From contig JASPKZ010001238.1 in assembly GCA_030220185.1 (NCBI GenBank), positions 232,501-296,500 of the forward strand: a stretch of DNA of 64,000 bases, read 5' to 3'. This document shows positions 34,801 to 45,293 of this stretch, in pieces. The DNA comes from Diploptera punctata. Taxonomy: Eukaryota > Arthropoda > Insecta > Blattodea > Blaberidae. Made by a program: the position numbers and the translations under genes. The notes under the pieces were generated by a model that saw only the letters and a list, made by a program, of their open reading frames with translations, did not search any database and was not told the origin of the DNA. Every line of letters begins with the position of its first letter. Within the stretch, counting starts at the first letter, position 1.

Positions 34801-35800
34801 ATGGTGGCCACTTTGAACATCTGTTGTAACGTCGATGCTATTATGCTATGTACTGCGAAGAAGTAAATTGCTGTCCCACGTTGTGGTGTGATATTTTGAA
34901 GCAGTAATTATCTTCATGCCCGATGTTGTAGTAACATTTTGAAGAAGGATTTGTGTCCCAAAAAGAATTACTGGTTCAGGTTGGGTTTGATTTTCGGTAG
35001 AGCCGGATTCTCTTCTCAGGGCTGGAAGTTGGTACACTGGATAGAAAAACACTTTAAAATCACTGAAAACTGTTTTTTTGTAGAAATAATTGAAAATTTA
35101 TTCACTTCTTAATTTCCCAGCAGATCAAGTAAATATAGGTGGTATTATTCTTCACCGTCAATTAAAAAATATATTATTTTCTTATCTTGTATCAATTATT
35201 TTTCTTTTATTAGGAGATCTCTTCTTGCTTCTATCTTTGTTGAAAGTTGTATGCAGATTGACTAGTGTAATTCTTTTATAATTTTAAAGAACATTATTAC
35301 ATCTCATGATGGTAATTTTAAATTCTATTGGTTAATAGTTCTTTAAATATAAGGTTTAAATTTGATTTGTTAAATAAGAAAGTTAATTGTTTTAACATCC
35401 AATCAGAGTTTAGTTTACTTTCATTTAAGAATATGAAGTTAAGCGGGTGTTCTTATTACAGTTATAACAGAAAGCTTTATAATTCCGACAACAATGACTT
35501 AAAACAATTTTTAAAAGCATTATTTACAAAGACTGTTATGTAATACAATATATTTGTTACCGAGACATTTTTATTCAACAATAACCAACAATGAATTATT
35601 TAGATGTTTTTATTTATTTAAGTTATATTTAAATATTAAAAGAATTTTAAAATACAAAATTATTAATTTTAACTTTTATATTCATTATAATATTAAAATT
35701 CTACTTTAACTGCGCGCCGGGACTATTTGTTGTCGTTCGTTTCCGGACACACGTTCATAGGACTTTTTTCCCTTCATTTGCAGTTAGGAATCAGTCCCTG
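34801..35800. other. AT-rich spacer without recognised genes
   Basis: No repeat family member or gene recognised. Several short frames (for example 35090-35281) look like random AT-rich frames. Confidence 0.45.
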
Positions 35801-36019
35801 TGTGGTCAGAGTTTCAAATTCTCTCCTAATAGATCGTGTCCCTGAAGGGCACGTACAGTTACATACAAAATCATTTTAACCAGGTAACAGTCAACCGTTT
35901 CATGCCGAAACATACTTTGAAATTTCTCCCAGAGAAACGTTCTGATGTACCAAGGCCGCGTCCAAAATATATCTGCCATTTTTAACTCTCCAAGCGCGAG
36001 AGGCCTAGAAGGCCCTTGA
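35800..36019 (-). repeat. Dispersed repeat R4
   Basis: Minus-strand copy encoding the recurring peptide LKMADIFWTRPWYIRTFLWE. The partner copy at 36485-36650 is in plus orientation, so R4 forms an inverted pair around a SINE C. Confidence 0.55.
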
Positions 36020-36322
36020 CCTACCAGTCGATTGCTGGCCTCACATCCACATGTGTCAATCACAGGACGATCATAGTCCAGTGTAGGGGTGACATGCGGT
36101 CAGCGTGCTGGATCCCCCAGCCGTTATAGCTGGTCTTCTCACCCTGGAGTCGCTACGTATTGTAGCTACCCAAATGCCTCACGATGCTGGGTGGGCATCG
36201 GTCGCATACTGGCCGAAATTCCATGAGAAAATTTCTTCCCCAATGGAGACTCGAACCAGCGCAAGTCCCGTAGCTCTGCGCCAAGGGAGCTTGCCTTAAC
36301 CACTCGGCTACGGGGCGGGACT
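36020..36322 (-). mobile_element. SINE family C, full-length
   Basis: The tRNA-like head at 36322-36245 carries an A box (TAGCCGAGTGGTTAAGGC), a long variable-arm-like segment (GCAGAGCTACGGGACTTGCG) and a B box (GGTTCGAGTCT). The long arm and A box point to a Ser/Leu-type tRNA ancestor. The body is shared with 7050-7270. Confidence 0.8.
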
Positions 36323-36479
36323 ATTGTATTTTTTTTACTGCAAGACACAAAAATCGAAGCTATAATCCTGCAATGGCAACCCACTGTACGGAGCAGATTG
36401 ACTCCATGCTGAGTAAGAACGGAGTGGAGTGAGGCAAGTAGTGAGGGTTATACGATCTACCGATTCTAGAGTTGTCTTA

Positions 36480-36720
36480 CTTATCTATACTTAAATGAGA
36501 GATTTGGCGCTGGATTTTAGTGCCTTGCAGTTAAAAATGGTACAACATTTTTGGACACGGGCTTGGTGTATCACAACACTTCCCTGCAAGAAATTTCAAG
36601 GTAAGTTTCGGCGTGAAGTGATTGGCAGTTCCCTTGTTGCAAAGAGAGAGGTTCGCATTGAACCCCGTATGTATTCTTGGAATAATTTCTCTGTGAATAT
36701 TAAATAATATCTTGAAATGA
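36480..36720 (+). repeat. Dispersed repeat R4
   Basis: Plus-strand copy with GATTTGGCGCTGGATTTTAG and the peptide ALQLKMVQHFWTRAWCIT. It parallels 25660-25800. Confidence 0.55.
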
Positions 36721-37266
36721 AATTAAGTTCGGGTTTAATTTCCAGGAATTGTATAAATTGATTGCTATTCTGAACAGAACTGACCTCAATTCTGACACGA
36801 CGTCACCAAATAAAGTAACTTCACAACAATTAATCGACACACTCACTCTGTTGCATAAAAAACCGACCTTCTGCCAGTTTCCAACTTGTTATTCTTAATC
36901 AATCTCGCGTTTATTTTTTAATTCCAAGAATAGCATTATTCTGACGTGCTATACCGAGAATAAATCATTGATTTGGCTATTCTATGCCAGGAGTCCACCT
37001 GTGAAATTTCAACAGGGAACAAGTGACTGCTAACGTCGTGTAAATCAACATGATATATATTTCTGCTATCGGATTGTTGTTTTTACGTATTTATTAGCTC
37101 ATTTCATTCAGTATGCAATTTCAACAAAATAGCGATCAAATATAACATGAAAATCAAGACAGAGAAAACATATATATATATATATATATATAGCAAAATT
37201 TGTACAGATTCAAATATACTGTAAAGAGTACAATAATCTACCTACCTTGGACATACATTAACATAG
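36721..37266. other. Spacer
   Basis: No gene. Contains (AT)n at 37170-37192 and, at 36960-37025, an inverted piece of repeat R5 (TTCTATGCCAGGAGTCCACC). Confidence 0.45.
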
Positions 37267-37281
37267 TTGGATAAAGTATAG

Positions 37282-37556
37282 TAATCCCACTACAGGCCTC
37301 GGGAGGCCCTTGGGGTAGTAGGAGGTTAAGGCTCCCACTTTTTCTGGAAAATCGGCACTACATGTGACGGCCGGCTTTACCCCCAGAACAAGCGTCTGGT
37401 ACTCATTTCCGTTAGAGGCTGAGTCGATACCAGAGCCATAGTGCCGCCAGAAGGTTTTTGGTCAGTTTAAAAATCCTGACCCCACCGGGACTTGAACCTT
37501 CGACCTTCCGACTTGTAGCGCAGTGCCTTAACCACTACGCTACGGCGTGCCCCTTG
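37282..37556 (-). mobile_element. SINE family D copy
   Basis: Head at 37556-37480 with A box (TAGCGTAGTGGTTAAGGC) and B box (GGTTCAAGTCCCGG). Body CTGACCAAAAACCTTCTGGC and so on. Imperfect flanking duplication TTGGATAAAGTATAG / TTGGATGAAGTAGAC. Other copies at 51058-51369 and 59304-59600. Confidence 0.85.
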
Positions 37557-37589
37557 GATGAAGTAGACATAGCAAATAAAATTATTAAT

Positions 37590-38035
37590 TTGAATAAATT
37601 CAGTAATGAAACCTTCGCTAGTCCAGAGAGATACCAGAATACGGATATACAAAACCTTAGCAACACCTACACTTTGCTACGGCAGTGAGGCATGGACTTT
37701 GAGGAAAGGAAAAGAGAGCAGGATAACTTCTAGTGAAATGAGATTCATAAGATATACAGCAGGATATACCAAATGGGATCATAAACGCAATGTTGATATC
37801 TTGAAGGAACTACGTTTAGAACCGGTCATTGAATACATGCATAGATACAAGAACAACTGGATGAATTATTTGCGACGAATGAGTTGAGATAGAGTTCCCA
37901 AGGTGATGCTGCTTCGTTATTGTCCAACAGGGAAGAGATCTCTGGGCCGTCCAAGGAAACGCTGGATACAAAATTCATCAGTGAGATTGTAACAGGCCTC
38001 TAGGCCTAAGAATTGGTTGGATGAAGAAGAAGAAG
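37590..38035 (+). pseudogene. LINE family E, RT C-terminal tail
   Basis: Encodes KPSLVQRDTRIRIYKTLATP, TLCYGSEAWTLRKGKESRIT, GYTKWDHKRNVDILKELR and NNWMNYLRRMS, then a stop at ~37886. It continues with GKRSLGRPRKRWIQNSS and ends GTAACAGGCCTCTAGGCC with a GAA-triplet tail. Confidence 0.85.
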
Positions 38036-38059
38036 TGCCCGATGACTGGAAAACATACG

Positions 38060-38200
38060 ATTATGGAGTCCCTGTCACTCCACGTGGGTTTCGTGGTGAA
38101 CGAAATGGAGCTTGGGCAGGTTTTCTCGGGGTTTCTCTCTTTTTCCCCTGCCACAATTTCATACCACCATTTCTACATACTCATCTCATCCATTTCATTT
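38060..38200 (+). mobile_element. SINE-like repeat family F fragment
   Basis: Opposite-strand match to 9340-9470 (CCCTGCCACAATTTCAT, CATCCATTTCATTTCAT). Adjacent to the palindrome at 38208. Confidence 0.5.
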
Positions 38201-38207
38201 CATAATT

Positions 38208-38560
38208 ATTTATTAATTAAATAAAAATAAAACGTAGTTTTATTTGATTTTCATATTTATTATATAATTCAGTGACAGCTGTTTCAGTACACTGTACCTT
38301 CTTCAGACTTGTTAACAAATTATGAATTGTGTTCCAACTGATCTAAGCAACAATACAACAATATTTATTTAAATTTTTAAATTTAATTTATTTTAAATTG
38401 TGTTGTTGTATTGTTGCTTAGATCAGTTGGAACACAATTCATAATTTGTTAACATGTCTGAAGAAGGTACAGTGTACCGAAACAGCTGTCACTGAATTAT
38501 ATAATAAATATGAAAATCAAATAAAACTAAGTTTTATTTTTATTTAATTAATGGATATGG
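38208..38560. repeat. ~350-bp palindrome made of Penelope-like element ends
   Basis: Two arms of ~165 bp in inverted orientation around an AT-rich centre (~38385). Each arm contains TCTGAAGAAGGTACAGTGTA followed by CCGAAACAGCTGT, a motif typical of the region after the Penelope-like ORF. The arms differ at a few bases (TTCAGTACAC versus TTCGGTACAC; TTTGTTAACA with one change). No coding region in the centre. Confidence 0.85.
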
Positions 38561-38609
38561 ATTTTCATCAAGTAAACACCAACTCAATTGATTATATATA
38601 TATATATAT

Positions 38610-38880
38610 ATATATATAAAACTGTTATTTTGCCACTTATATTGTAGGAATGTGAAACATGGAATCTTACTTCAAGGGAGGAGAAAGATTACGAGAAAAA
38701 CCAAAAGGAAAACACCTATTTAGTAGACCAAGAATGAGGTGGGAGAATAACATTAACCATGATTTGAGGGAAGTACATTATACTAGTGATGATTCTAAAA
38801 CTTTAGCTCATGATAGGGATGTATGGAGAGCTTATGTCCACACGGGGATGAAGCTACAGGTTCGATAGTGCTAGTGAGTT
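38610..38880 (+). mobile_element. LINE family A fragment with internal deletion
   Basis: TGTGAAACATGGAATCTTAC..GGAGAAAGATTACGAG joins directly to the EKPKGKHLFSRPRMRWENNI region. About 200 bp of the family between them is absent. Ends GATAGTGCTAGTGAGTTAGT. Confidence 0.75.
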
Positions 38881-39131
38881 AGTTATTGGCATAGTTTACG
38901 CAGTTCCTGTGTGACGTATTGCTTAAAATGACGTTGATTTTGATCGGGATCCAACTGGAATAACGTAAAATAAAATTTGCTGGTTTCATATGAGAACACT
39001 AATTGTTGAGGAATTTCCAAACAAAACCCACATCCTTCCTTGTTGCTATCACGTGGGAGTGATTAGCATTTCCCATCAGACACAATACAATAAGGAGTCA
39101 GCCGTAGCACGAGGAATATCAGCACAATTTA

Positions 39132-39290
39132 AGGGTCCGTCGCCTTAGCGTAGTCGGTAGAGTCCCGACCTTCCACTCCGGCGACCCGGGTTTGATTCCA
39201 GGCGGGGTAAGGGATTTTAAATCTCCACCTTGGGTCTGGATGTGGGTCCTGTCCTTGTGTCTATGTGAGAATTAAAAAAAAACAAAGTTA
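39132..39290 (+). mobile_element. tRNA-derived SINE-like sequence (family G)
   Basis: Head with A box-like TTAGCGTAGTCGGTAGAG and B box GGGTTTGATTCC, then TCTCCACCTTGGGTCTGGAT and an A-rich end at ~39270. Single copy in the window, so its limits are uncertain. Confidence 0.5.
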
Positions 39291-39469
39291 ACAAACAGGT
39301 AAAACAAAACAAAGAAAAGGGCAAAACATTAAGGAAAACAAGTATAAACGAAAAAAAGGGGGGATGAGCATGAAGAAAGATAAAAAATTACTCTTAATTT
39401 TTAAAAAAAAGTAGGCCTATATGAGATCTATTTCTGTGGTCGCCTATAATCAGGAACTAGGTTAAGTTA

Positions 39470-39770
39470 AAATTCAAGGTGTCTTCTGGCGCTTCATCAT
39501 TCATCACCTATAGGGTTTTCCACGTCTAGAAAATAGTCATATCCTCTTATCGTGTCCTCCTTTCGTTAGGTCGATTCCAAATGCGCCTCCAACCATCTCT
39601 ATCTTCCCATGCTTTGTTTCCTTTTAGTTCTTCCCGGTCGTATTTTGCCTCCTGTAAACTTTTCTTCGCTTGTTTAATCGATCTTTCTCGTGATCGTTTT
39701 CCTTGTATCTTGAGATTTAACAGTCTTTCTGGTAGTCTTTCCTTTTCCATTTATTAATTAAATAAAAATA
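39470..39770 (-). pseudogene. LINE RT-tail fragment, another family
   Basis: Minus frame: MEKERLPERLLNLKIQGKRS, SIKQAKKSLQEAKYDREELK, AWEDRDGWRRIWNR. The AWEDRDGWRR motif is common at the ends of insect LINE polyproteins. Overlaps the start of the Penelope palindrome. Confidence 0.7.
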
Positions 39771-40403
39771 AAACGTAGTTTTATTTGATTTTCATATTTA
39801 TTAAGATATAATTCAGTTACAGCTGTTTCGGTACACTGTACCTTCTTCAGACATGTTAACAAATTATGAATTGTGTTCCAACTGATCTAAGCAACAATAC
39901 AACAATATTTATTTAATTTTTTTAATTTAACAAAGGTGATTCATTCAAATCAAGTTGAGAATTTACTACTTTTCAGTTTATTTATTTCTACAGCCTCCAA
40001 AAGATCCATCTTCTTACCCTTATCACATACATGCAACATTTCAAAATTTGGATCGAAACAATGATTAAATTGGAATAAGTGGTTAGCATTTAATCATTGT
40101 TTCGATCCAAATTTTGAAATTTTTGTGATAAGGGTAAGAATTTAGATCTTTTGGAGGCTGTAGAAATAAATAAATTGAAAAGTAGTAATAAACTGTTAAA
40201 TTCTCAACTTGATTTGAATGAATCACCTTTGTTAAATTAAAAAATTTAAATAAATTATGTTGTATTGTTGCTTAGATCAGTTGGAACACAATTCATAATT
40301 TGTTAACATGTCTGAAGAAGGTACAGTGTACCGAAACAGCTGTCACTGAATTATATCTTAATAAATATGAAAATCAAATAAAACTAAGTTTTATTTTTAT
40401 TTA

Positions 40404-40410
<7 letters not shown>
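39749..40410. repeat. ~660-bp palindrome of Penelope-like element 3' ends with ORF remnants
   Basis: Arms of ~310 bp meet near 40080. Each arm, read outward, first encodes the Penelope-like C-terminus (right arm: CDKGKNLDLLEAVEINKLKS, SNKLLNSQLDLNESPLLN then stop, at ~40119-40240) and then the non-coding end shared with 38208-38560. The left arm carries the same peptide on the minus strand, slightly damaged. The centre, ATTTAATCATTGTTTCGATC, is also inverted. Confidence 0.85.
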
Positions 40411-40456
<46 letters not shown>

Positions 40457-40501
40457 AGTTCTCGCGACATCTAGTAATAATGGAGAATATAATACATATA
40501 T

Positions 40502-40610
40502 AAGAAAAATAAATGTTCGAATTGGTTCGCCTGGTGGTGTAATGGATATCACACTGAGGTAGAGACTCAGAGATCCGGGTTCGAATCCCGTCCAGGCATT
40601 TATTTTTCTT
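40502..40610 (+). repeat. Foldback unit enclosing a second, different tRNA-like sequence
   Basis: Perfect 14-bp inverted ends AAGAAAAATAAATG and CATTTATTTTTCTT enclose a tRNA-like core. The architecture is the same as the unit at 4744-4860, with unrelated sequence. Confidence 0.75.
40529..40598 (+). tRNA. tRNA-like sequence (70 nt)
   Basis: Acceptor GCCTGG/CCAGGC pairs perfectly. D-arm-like GGTGTAATGGATATCAC. Anticodon stem CTGAG/CTCAG with loop GTAGAGA (U33 present, anticodon AGA). T arm CCGGGTTCGAATCCCG. It is a few bases short and the seventh acceptor pair fails, so I regard it as tRNA-derived rather than a proven tRNA gene. Confidence 0.4.
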
Positions 40611-40616
40611 ATCATT

Positions 40617-40728
<112 letters not shown>

Positions 40729-40744
40729 GATTCCATGCCAGGAA

Positions 40745-40920
40745 TCCACCTACATTAGTCACTGTTCAAACAGAACAGTCAAGTTTTCCTTATGGTGTGC
40801 CACATTATGTAATAAACTGTACATTAATTTGGTGTACACCAACTTGCCCATTTTCTCACCTAACAAAATAGAATGAGTAAAGGTGGGCTCCTGGCATAGA
40901 ACAGCCAGAAATGGTTCCTA
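40745..40920 (+). repeat. Dispersed repeat R5
   Basis: Shared with 59040-59170: CTTATGGTG, AATAAACTGTA, and GTGGGCTCCTGGCATAGAAC. An inverted piece lies at 36960-37025. Non-coding. Confidence 0.5.
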
Positions 40921-40924
40921 GAAT

Positions 40925-42280
40925 GCAAAATAGCATGTTTTTCAGAGTTGAGTCTATGTTTAACATATTTCTGTACCTCATTCCTGTTTTTAATTATTGC
41001 CCTTACTTACTTACTTACTTACTCACTGGCACTATCGAACCCGTAGGTTCATGGCCGCACGGACATAAGCTCTCCATACATCCCTATCCTGAGCTAATGC
41101 TTTCCAATCATTCCCTGTATAATCTACTTCCCTCAAATCATAGTTAATGTTGTTCTCCCACCTCATTTTTGGTCTACCAACTGGGCGTTTCCTTCTGGCT
41201 TTCCTACAAGAAGTTTCCATGCACGTCTTTCATTCCCCATACGCGCAACATGTCCTGCCCATCGCAGTCTACGGGACTTAACTGTTCTTATTATATCTGG
41301 CTTCCTATAAAGACCATGTAGTTCATTGTTATGTAGTCTTCTCCATTCACCTGTCTGTTCATCTCTCTTTGGTCCAAAAATTTTCCTAAGAACTTTATTC
41401 TCAAATACTCGTAATCTCCTTTCCTCCCTTAAAGTAAGAGTCCATGTTTCGCACCCATATAGTATAACTGGTAGAACAATAGTTTTATATATTTTCAGCT
41501 TAACGTTTTTTGAAAGGAGTTGGGACATCAAAAGTCTCTGCAATGCATAATAACATGCATTTCCAGAATTGAGCCTATGTTTAATTTCTTTGTGCATCTC
41601 ATTCCTGTTTGTGATTATTGTTCCTAGGTATTTGAATTCACCCACTTCCTCAAAATTTCCCTCATTTGTCATTAGCTGTCCATTTCCATTATATAATGTA
41701 TTTCTACGTGTGACCATATATTTAGTTTTACTGATATTTACTTCCAGTCCTAATTTCTTAGTGTTACTCAATAGTGTGTGCGTGTTGGCCTTTAGTATCT
41801 CCTCGCTATCGGTCAATAGTACTACATCATCAGCATAAACTAACAGCTTATTAATACCATTGAGTTGTAAGCCTTCCTCATTCTCCAAAGATTTAATGGC
41901 ATGCTCTAGTACAAAATTAAATAGTAGAGGAGATAGTGCATCTCCTTGCTTTAACCCATTCTGGATTTCAAAAGTGTCCGAAAACTGTTTGCCTACACGC
42001 ACCCTACTCGTTGAGCCATTTAGACACATTCGTATAAGTCTAACTAACTTTTTAGGAATTCCAAACTTTTAATTATTGCCCTAGGTATTTGAATTCAAAT
42101 TTCTTCAAAATTTCCCACATTTATTAACTTCCAATTCCATTATCTACGTGTGAACATGTATTCAGTTTTTATTGATATTTACTTCCAGCCATTTTTTTCT
42201 TAATGTTACGAGTATTTATTGGAATGCGTGTGCTGGCTCTTTGTACTTCCTTGCTAATACCTAATAATCGAAATTAACTG
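40925..42280 (-). mobile_element. Older LINE family A copy, split by a younger copy
   Basis: Family A text at 40925-41002 (GAGTCTATGTTTAACATATT..CTCATTCCTG) continues at 42067-42280 (GTATTTGAATTCAAATTTCT, ..ACTTCCAGCC). The two halves join seamlessly if 41003-42066 is removed. Confidence 0.75.
41003..42066 (-). pseudogene. LINE family A, longest copy (RTE-like reverse transcriptase)
   Basis: Minus-strand frame of ~288 codons beginning within the RT domain: SDTFEIQNGLKQGDALSPLL, then the catalytic LLVYADDVVLLTDS. Next come VNISKTKYMV, FKYLGTIITNRNEMHKEI, VILYGCETWTLTLREE and NELHGLYRKPDIIRTVKSRR. A one-base deletion near 41190 shifts the frame before the end (KRPVGRPKMRWENNINYDLR to AAMNLRVR). 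It ends in a (TTAC/GTAA)n tail. The LKQGDALSPLLFNF and YADD text suggests an RTE-like clade, but this is uncertain. TSD about TTTTAATTATTGCCC at 40988-41002 and 42067-42081. Confidence 0.88.
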
Positions 42281-42469
42281 ATATCTTAAGTTCCACACAA
42301 TGAAAATAACTACGTACATAAGAGCTAAATTCAGCATTTTGTATACACCTATAAATATTCATCTAGGAAGCTTTTCTTACTTTATTTTATTTTATTCCAT
42401 GTTCTGTTAGTATTATTGTCTTTTCAACTTTTATAATATTCATGATGTGTTCCGTTGAGGTATTACTCA

Positions 42470-42600
42470 AAATTAAAATATAAAATTATGGAATATTCAC
42501 CTGAAAGTTCCGTCTCCTCAACTTAATTAGTTATTTAACTGTAGCGCTTTCGGGACTTGTGCCATCATCGGCAGGATTCAAAACTATTTTATATATTATA
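42470..42600 (-). mobile_element. Penelope-like element end fragment
   Basis: Matches 33204-33310: AAAATTAAAATATAAAAT then CTGTAGCGCTTTCGGGACT. Not coding. Confidence 0.6.
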
Positions 42601-42659
42601 TTTAATTATATTTAATCTCTATTTTAAGAGTATTTTAAAATTGTAATAAGCATGCAACA

Positions 42660-43080
42660 GAGGAAAAAAAAAACATTATGAGTATTTGAGAATGAAGTCC
42701 TTAGGAAAATTTTTGGGGCAGAAAGAGATGACACAGGTGAATGGAGAAAACTACATAATATTGAGCTATATGATACGTATATAGGAAGCCAGATATAATA
42801 AAAACAGTTAAGTCTCATAGACTGCGATGGGCAGGACATGTGGCACGTATGAGGGAAGAAAGACATGCACGGAAGCTTGTTGTAGGAGAACCAGATGGAA
42901 AACTCCCAGTTGGTAGACCAAGAATGAGGTGGGAGAATAACATTAACTATCATTTGAGGGAAGTAGATTATACAGGGAATGATTGGAAAACATTAACTCA
43001 GGATAGGGATGTATGGAGAGTTTATGTCCGCTCGGCCATGAACCTACGGGTTTCGATAGTGCCAGTGAGTTAGTTAGTTA
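42660..43080 (+). pseudogene. LINE family A, 5'-truncated
   Basis: From VFENEVLRKIF through WAGHVARMREERHARKLVVG, GRPRMRWENNINYHLREVDY to SAMNLRV, with the tail GTGAGTTAGTTAGTTA. Stops in the first third. Confidence 0.85.
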
Positions 43081-43104
43081 TGTATACTATTCCCTGGTTG
43101 AATG

Positions 43105-43148
43105 GAAGAGAAGGCCTTACGGCCTTAACTCTGCCAGCTAAAATAAAA

Positions 43149-43200
<52 letters not shown>

Positions 43201-43330
43201 GATACATCATCGGCATTTACCGGAAGTTTATTTTAATATCATTGAGCTGTACGCCTTATTTATCCTCTAAAGGTTTGATGGCATGCTCTTGTATGAAATT
43301 GAATAGTAGAGGAGACAGTGCATCTGTTTC
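43105..43330. mobile_element. CR1-like 3' signature, (ATT)n and LINE A RT piece
   Basis: GGCCTTACGGCCTTAACTCT, then AATAAAA and (ATT)n at 43151-43200: a plus-strand CR1-like tail. Next, a minus-strand piece of the family A RT around YADD (43205-43325). The latter is duplicated at 44838-44990. Confidence 0.65.
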
Positions 43331-44050
43331 TTGATTACACTCACAGAATGGTTATTAATAGGGCAAGGCAATTAATAATTTTGCATCTTTTTCTTATGAA
43401 GGTTGAAACATTGCTTGTATATATGAAAATGTACGGCATTAAAAAACGAATTAAATAAAAGCAATTCGTTACGGTATTTTTTTACACTTTCTTAACTTTT
43501 TTAGGGATAGGTCATTTTTTGGCAATTTTTAGATCATTTTGAGCATTTTTTACACTTCTCCGGAAGGGTGTGACATTATTTGTATTTGATTTAAGATTTT
43601 TATTATAACTCAGTATTTTTCCTTGTCAATACAATTTCTTGGAATTAAGTAGTTGTTTTGCTAACTACTACCCCTATTTTTCAAGGTATGTGCATAATGA
43701 ACTTGCCCACTTCTAGGAATTTTATTCAATTTCTTAGAGCTTATGCTAGCTTCTACCCTTATTCTGATTGTTAACTGCAATTCAAAATTGCCGTAAAAGT
43801 GCACTGTGTAATTGAAATGGATTTTCTGCAATAAAAGGTACAGTAACATGTATTTTTTAAATACTTTTCTTTTAATATTTTGATGTTAAGTTAAATTCTA
43901 TGTAATTCAGTAATCAAGTGAGCACTTAATCTAATAAATAGTATTTTTATTGGTAATTCTTAACTTTTTATTCGTCATTATTTATTGGTCATTTTTTGCA
44001 TTTTTAGGTCATAAATGAATTTTTACCAATTTATAGGTCATTAAATGCAG
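43331..44050. other. AT-rich spacer
   Basis: Repetitive texture from the recurring words TAGGTCATTTTTTG and TTTTTAGGTCATAAATG, but no family recognised and no gene. Confidence 0.45.
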
Positions 44051-44053
44051 TGC

Positions 44054-44785
44054 CCTTACTTACTTACTTACTCACTGGCACTATTGAACCCGTAGGTTCA
44101 TGGCCGTGCGGACATAAGCTCTCCATACATCCCTATCCTGAGCTAATCCTTTCCAATCATTCCCTGTATAATCTACTTCCCTCAAATCATAGTTAATGTT
44201 ATTCTCCCACATCATTCTTGGTCTTCCAACTGGGCGTTTTCCCTCTGGCTTTCCTACAAGAAGCTTCCATGCAAGTCTTTCATTCCCCATACGTGCAACA
44301 TGTCCTGCCCATCGCAGTCTACGAGACTTGACTGTTCTTATTATATCTGGCTTCCTATAAAGACCATGTAGTTCATTGTTATGTAATCTTCTCCATTCAC
44401 CTGTCTGTTCATCTCTCTTTGGTGCAAAAATTTTCCTAAGTACTTTATTCTCAAATACTTGTAATCTCCTTTCCTCCCTTAAAGTAAGAGTTCATGTTTC
44501 GCACCCATATAATATAACTGGCAGAATAATAGTTTTATATATTTTCAGTTTAACGTTTTTTGAAAGGAGTTGGGACATCAAGAGTCTCTGCAATGCATAA
44601 TAACACGCATTTCCAGAATTGAGCCTATGTATAATTTCTTTGTGCATCTCATTCCTATTTGTGATTATTGTTCCTAGGTATTTGAATTCAGCCACTTCCT
44701 CAATATTTCCCTCATTTGTCATTAGCTGTCCATTTCCATTATATAATGTATTTCTATGTGTGACCATATATTGTTATTATTATTT

Positions 44786-44840
<55 letters not shown>

Positions 44841-44990
44841 ATCATCGGCAATTACTAACAGCTTATTTTAATATCATTGAGCTGTAGGCCTTCTTAATTC
44901 TCTAAAGGTTTGATAGCATGCTCTTGTGTGAAATCGAATAGTAGAGGAGATAGTGCATCTGTTTCCTGATTACAATGACAGAATGGTTAT
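44054..44990 (-). pseudogene. LINE family A copy with (ATT)n replacing an internal segment
   Basis: 44054-44770 covers the tail to MVTHRNTLYNGNGQL. (ATT)n at 44772-44840 then replaces about 115 bp found in the copy at 41003-42066. RT sequence around the YADD motif resumes at 44840-44960. Its far end lies about 20 bp from the exon 1 donor of the GPCR gene. Confidence 0.8.
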
Positions 44991-45009
44991 TAAAATAAAA
45001 TAGACTTAC

Positions 45010-45293
45010 TTTCCGTAGAGACAAGGGTTCCCGTAGATGAAATGATAGACTTCCTCTGTGTGTGTATAATTCCAGACGTCAAGTTCACCAAAGAAATTCA
45101 CTCTGAACTGTAGATTTGTTGGCTGACAAAGTTTGTGAGGGCCTAAACTCTCTCCCAAGGGACAACATTTCACAATACAAGCCACATTGTCTGGACAGAC
45201 CCTATTGTCGCTCGATACAACATCCGTATTTTCTGCTGAAACGACCGTATAAATTACGCAACACAACGTAAACACGTATCTTAAAGAAAACAT
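45010..45293 (-). CDS. mthl: Methuselah-like GPCR, exon 1 (signal peptide and N-terminal ectodomain)
   Basis: First coding exon of a methuselah-like class B (secretin-type) receptor, a plasma-membrane GPCR of insects. The ATG at 45293-45291 has a good insect context (CAACATG) and an in-frame stop (TGA) 15 bases upstream. The first ~20 residues form a hydrophobic signal peptide ending in VVSA. The mature part is Cys-rich, with the family pattern VACIVKCCPLGESL, then a Cys after HKL, then NPCLYG, and one N-glycosylation site (NYT). The exon ends at GGA AA followed by the donor GTAAGT (45009-45004), leaving phase 2, which exon 2 completes. The next stretch towards exon 2 is a 15.8-kb intron full of transposons. 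A mariner element begins 300 bases upstream, so the promoter must be compact or lie beyond that element. I cannot say which Mth-like paralogue this is, and no ligand can be inferred. Confidence 0.9.

Noticed and set aside
35090..35543. AT-rich short frames at 35090-35281 and 35328-35543 as small genes
   Set aside because: Composition matches the surrounding 70-75% AT spacer, with no splice, promoter or family signal.
41163..42029. An intact, active reverse transcriptase gene
   Set aside because: The frame begins inside the RT domain (no endonuclease or RT N-terminus) and a one-base deletion shifts the C-terminus. It is a 5'-truncated dead copy.
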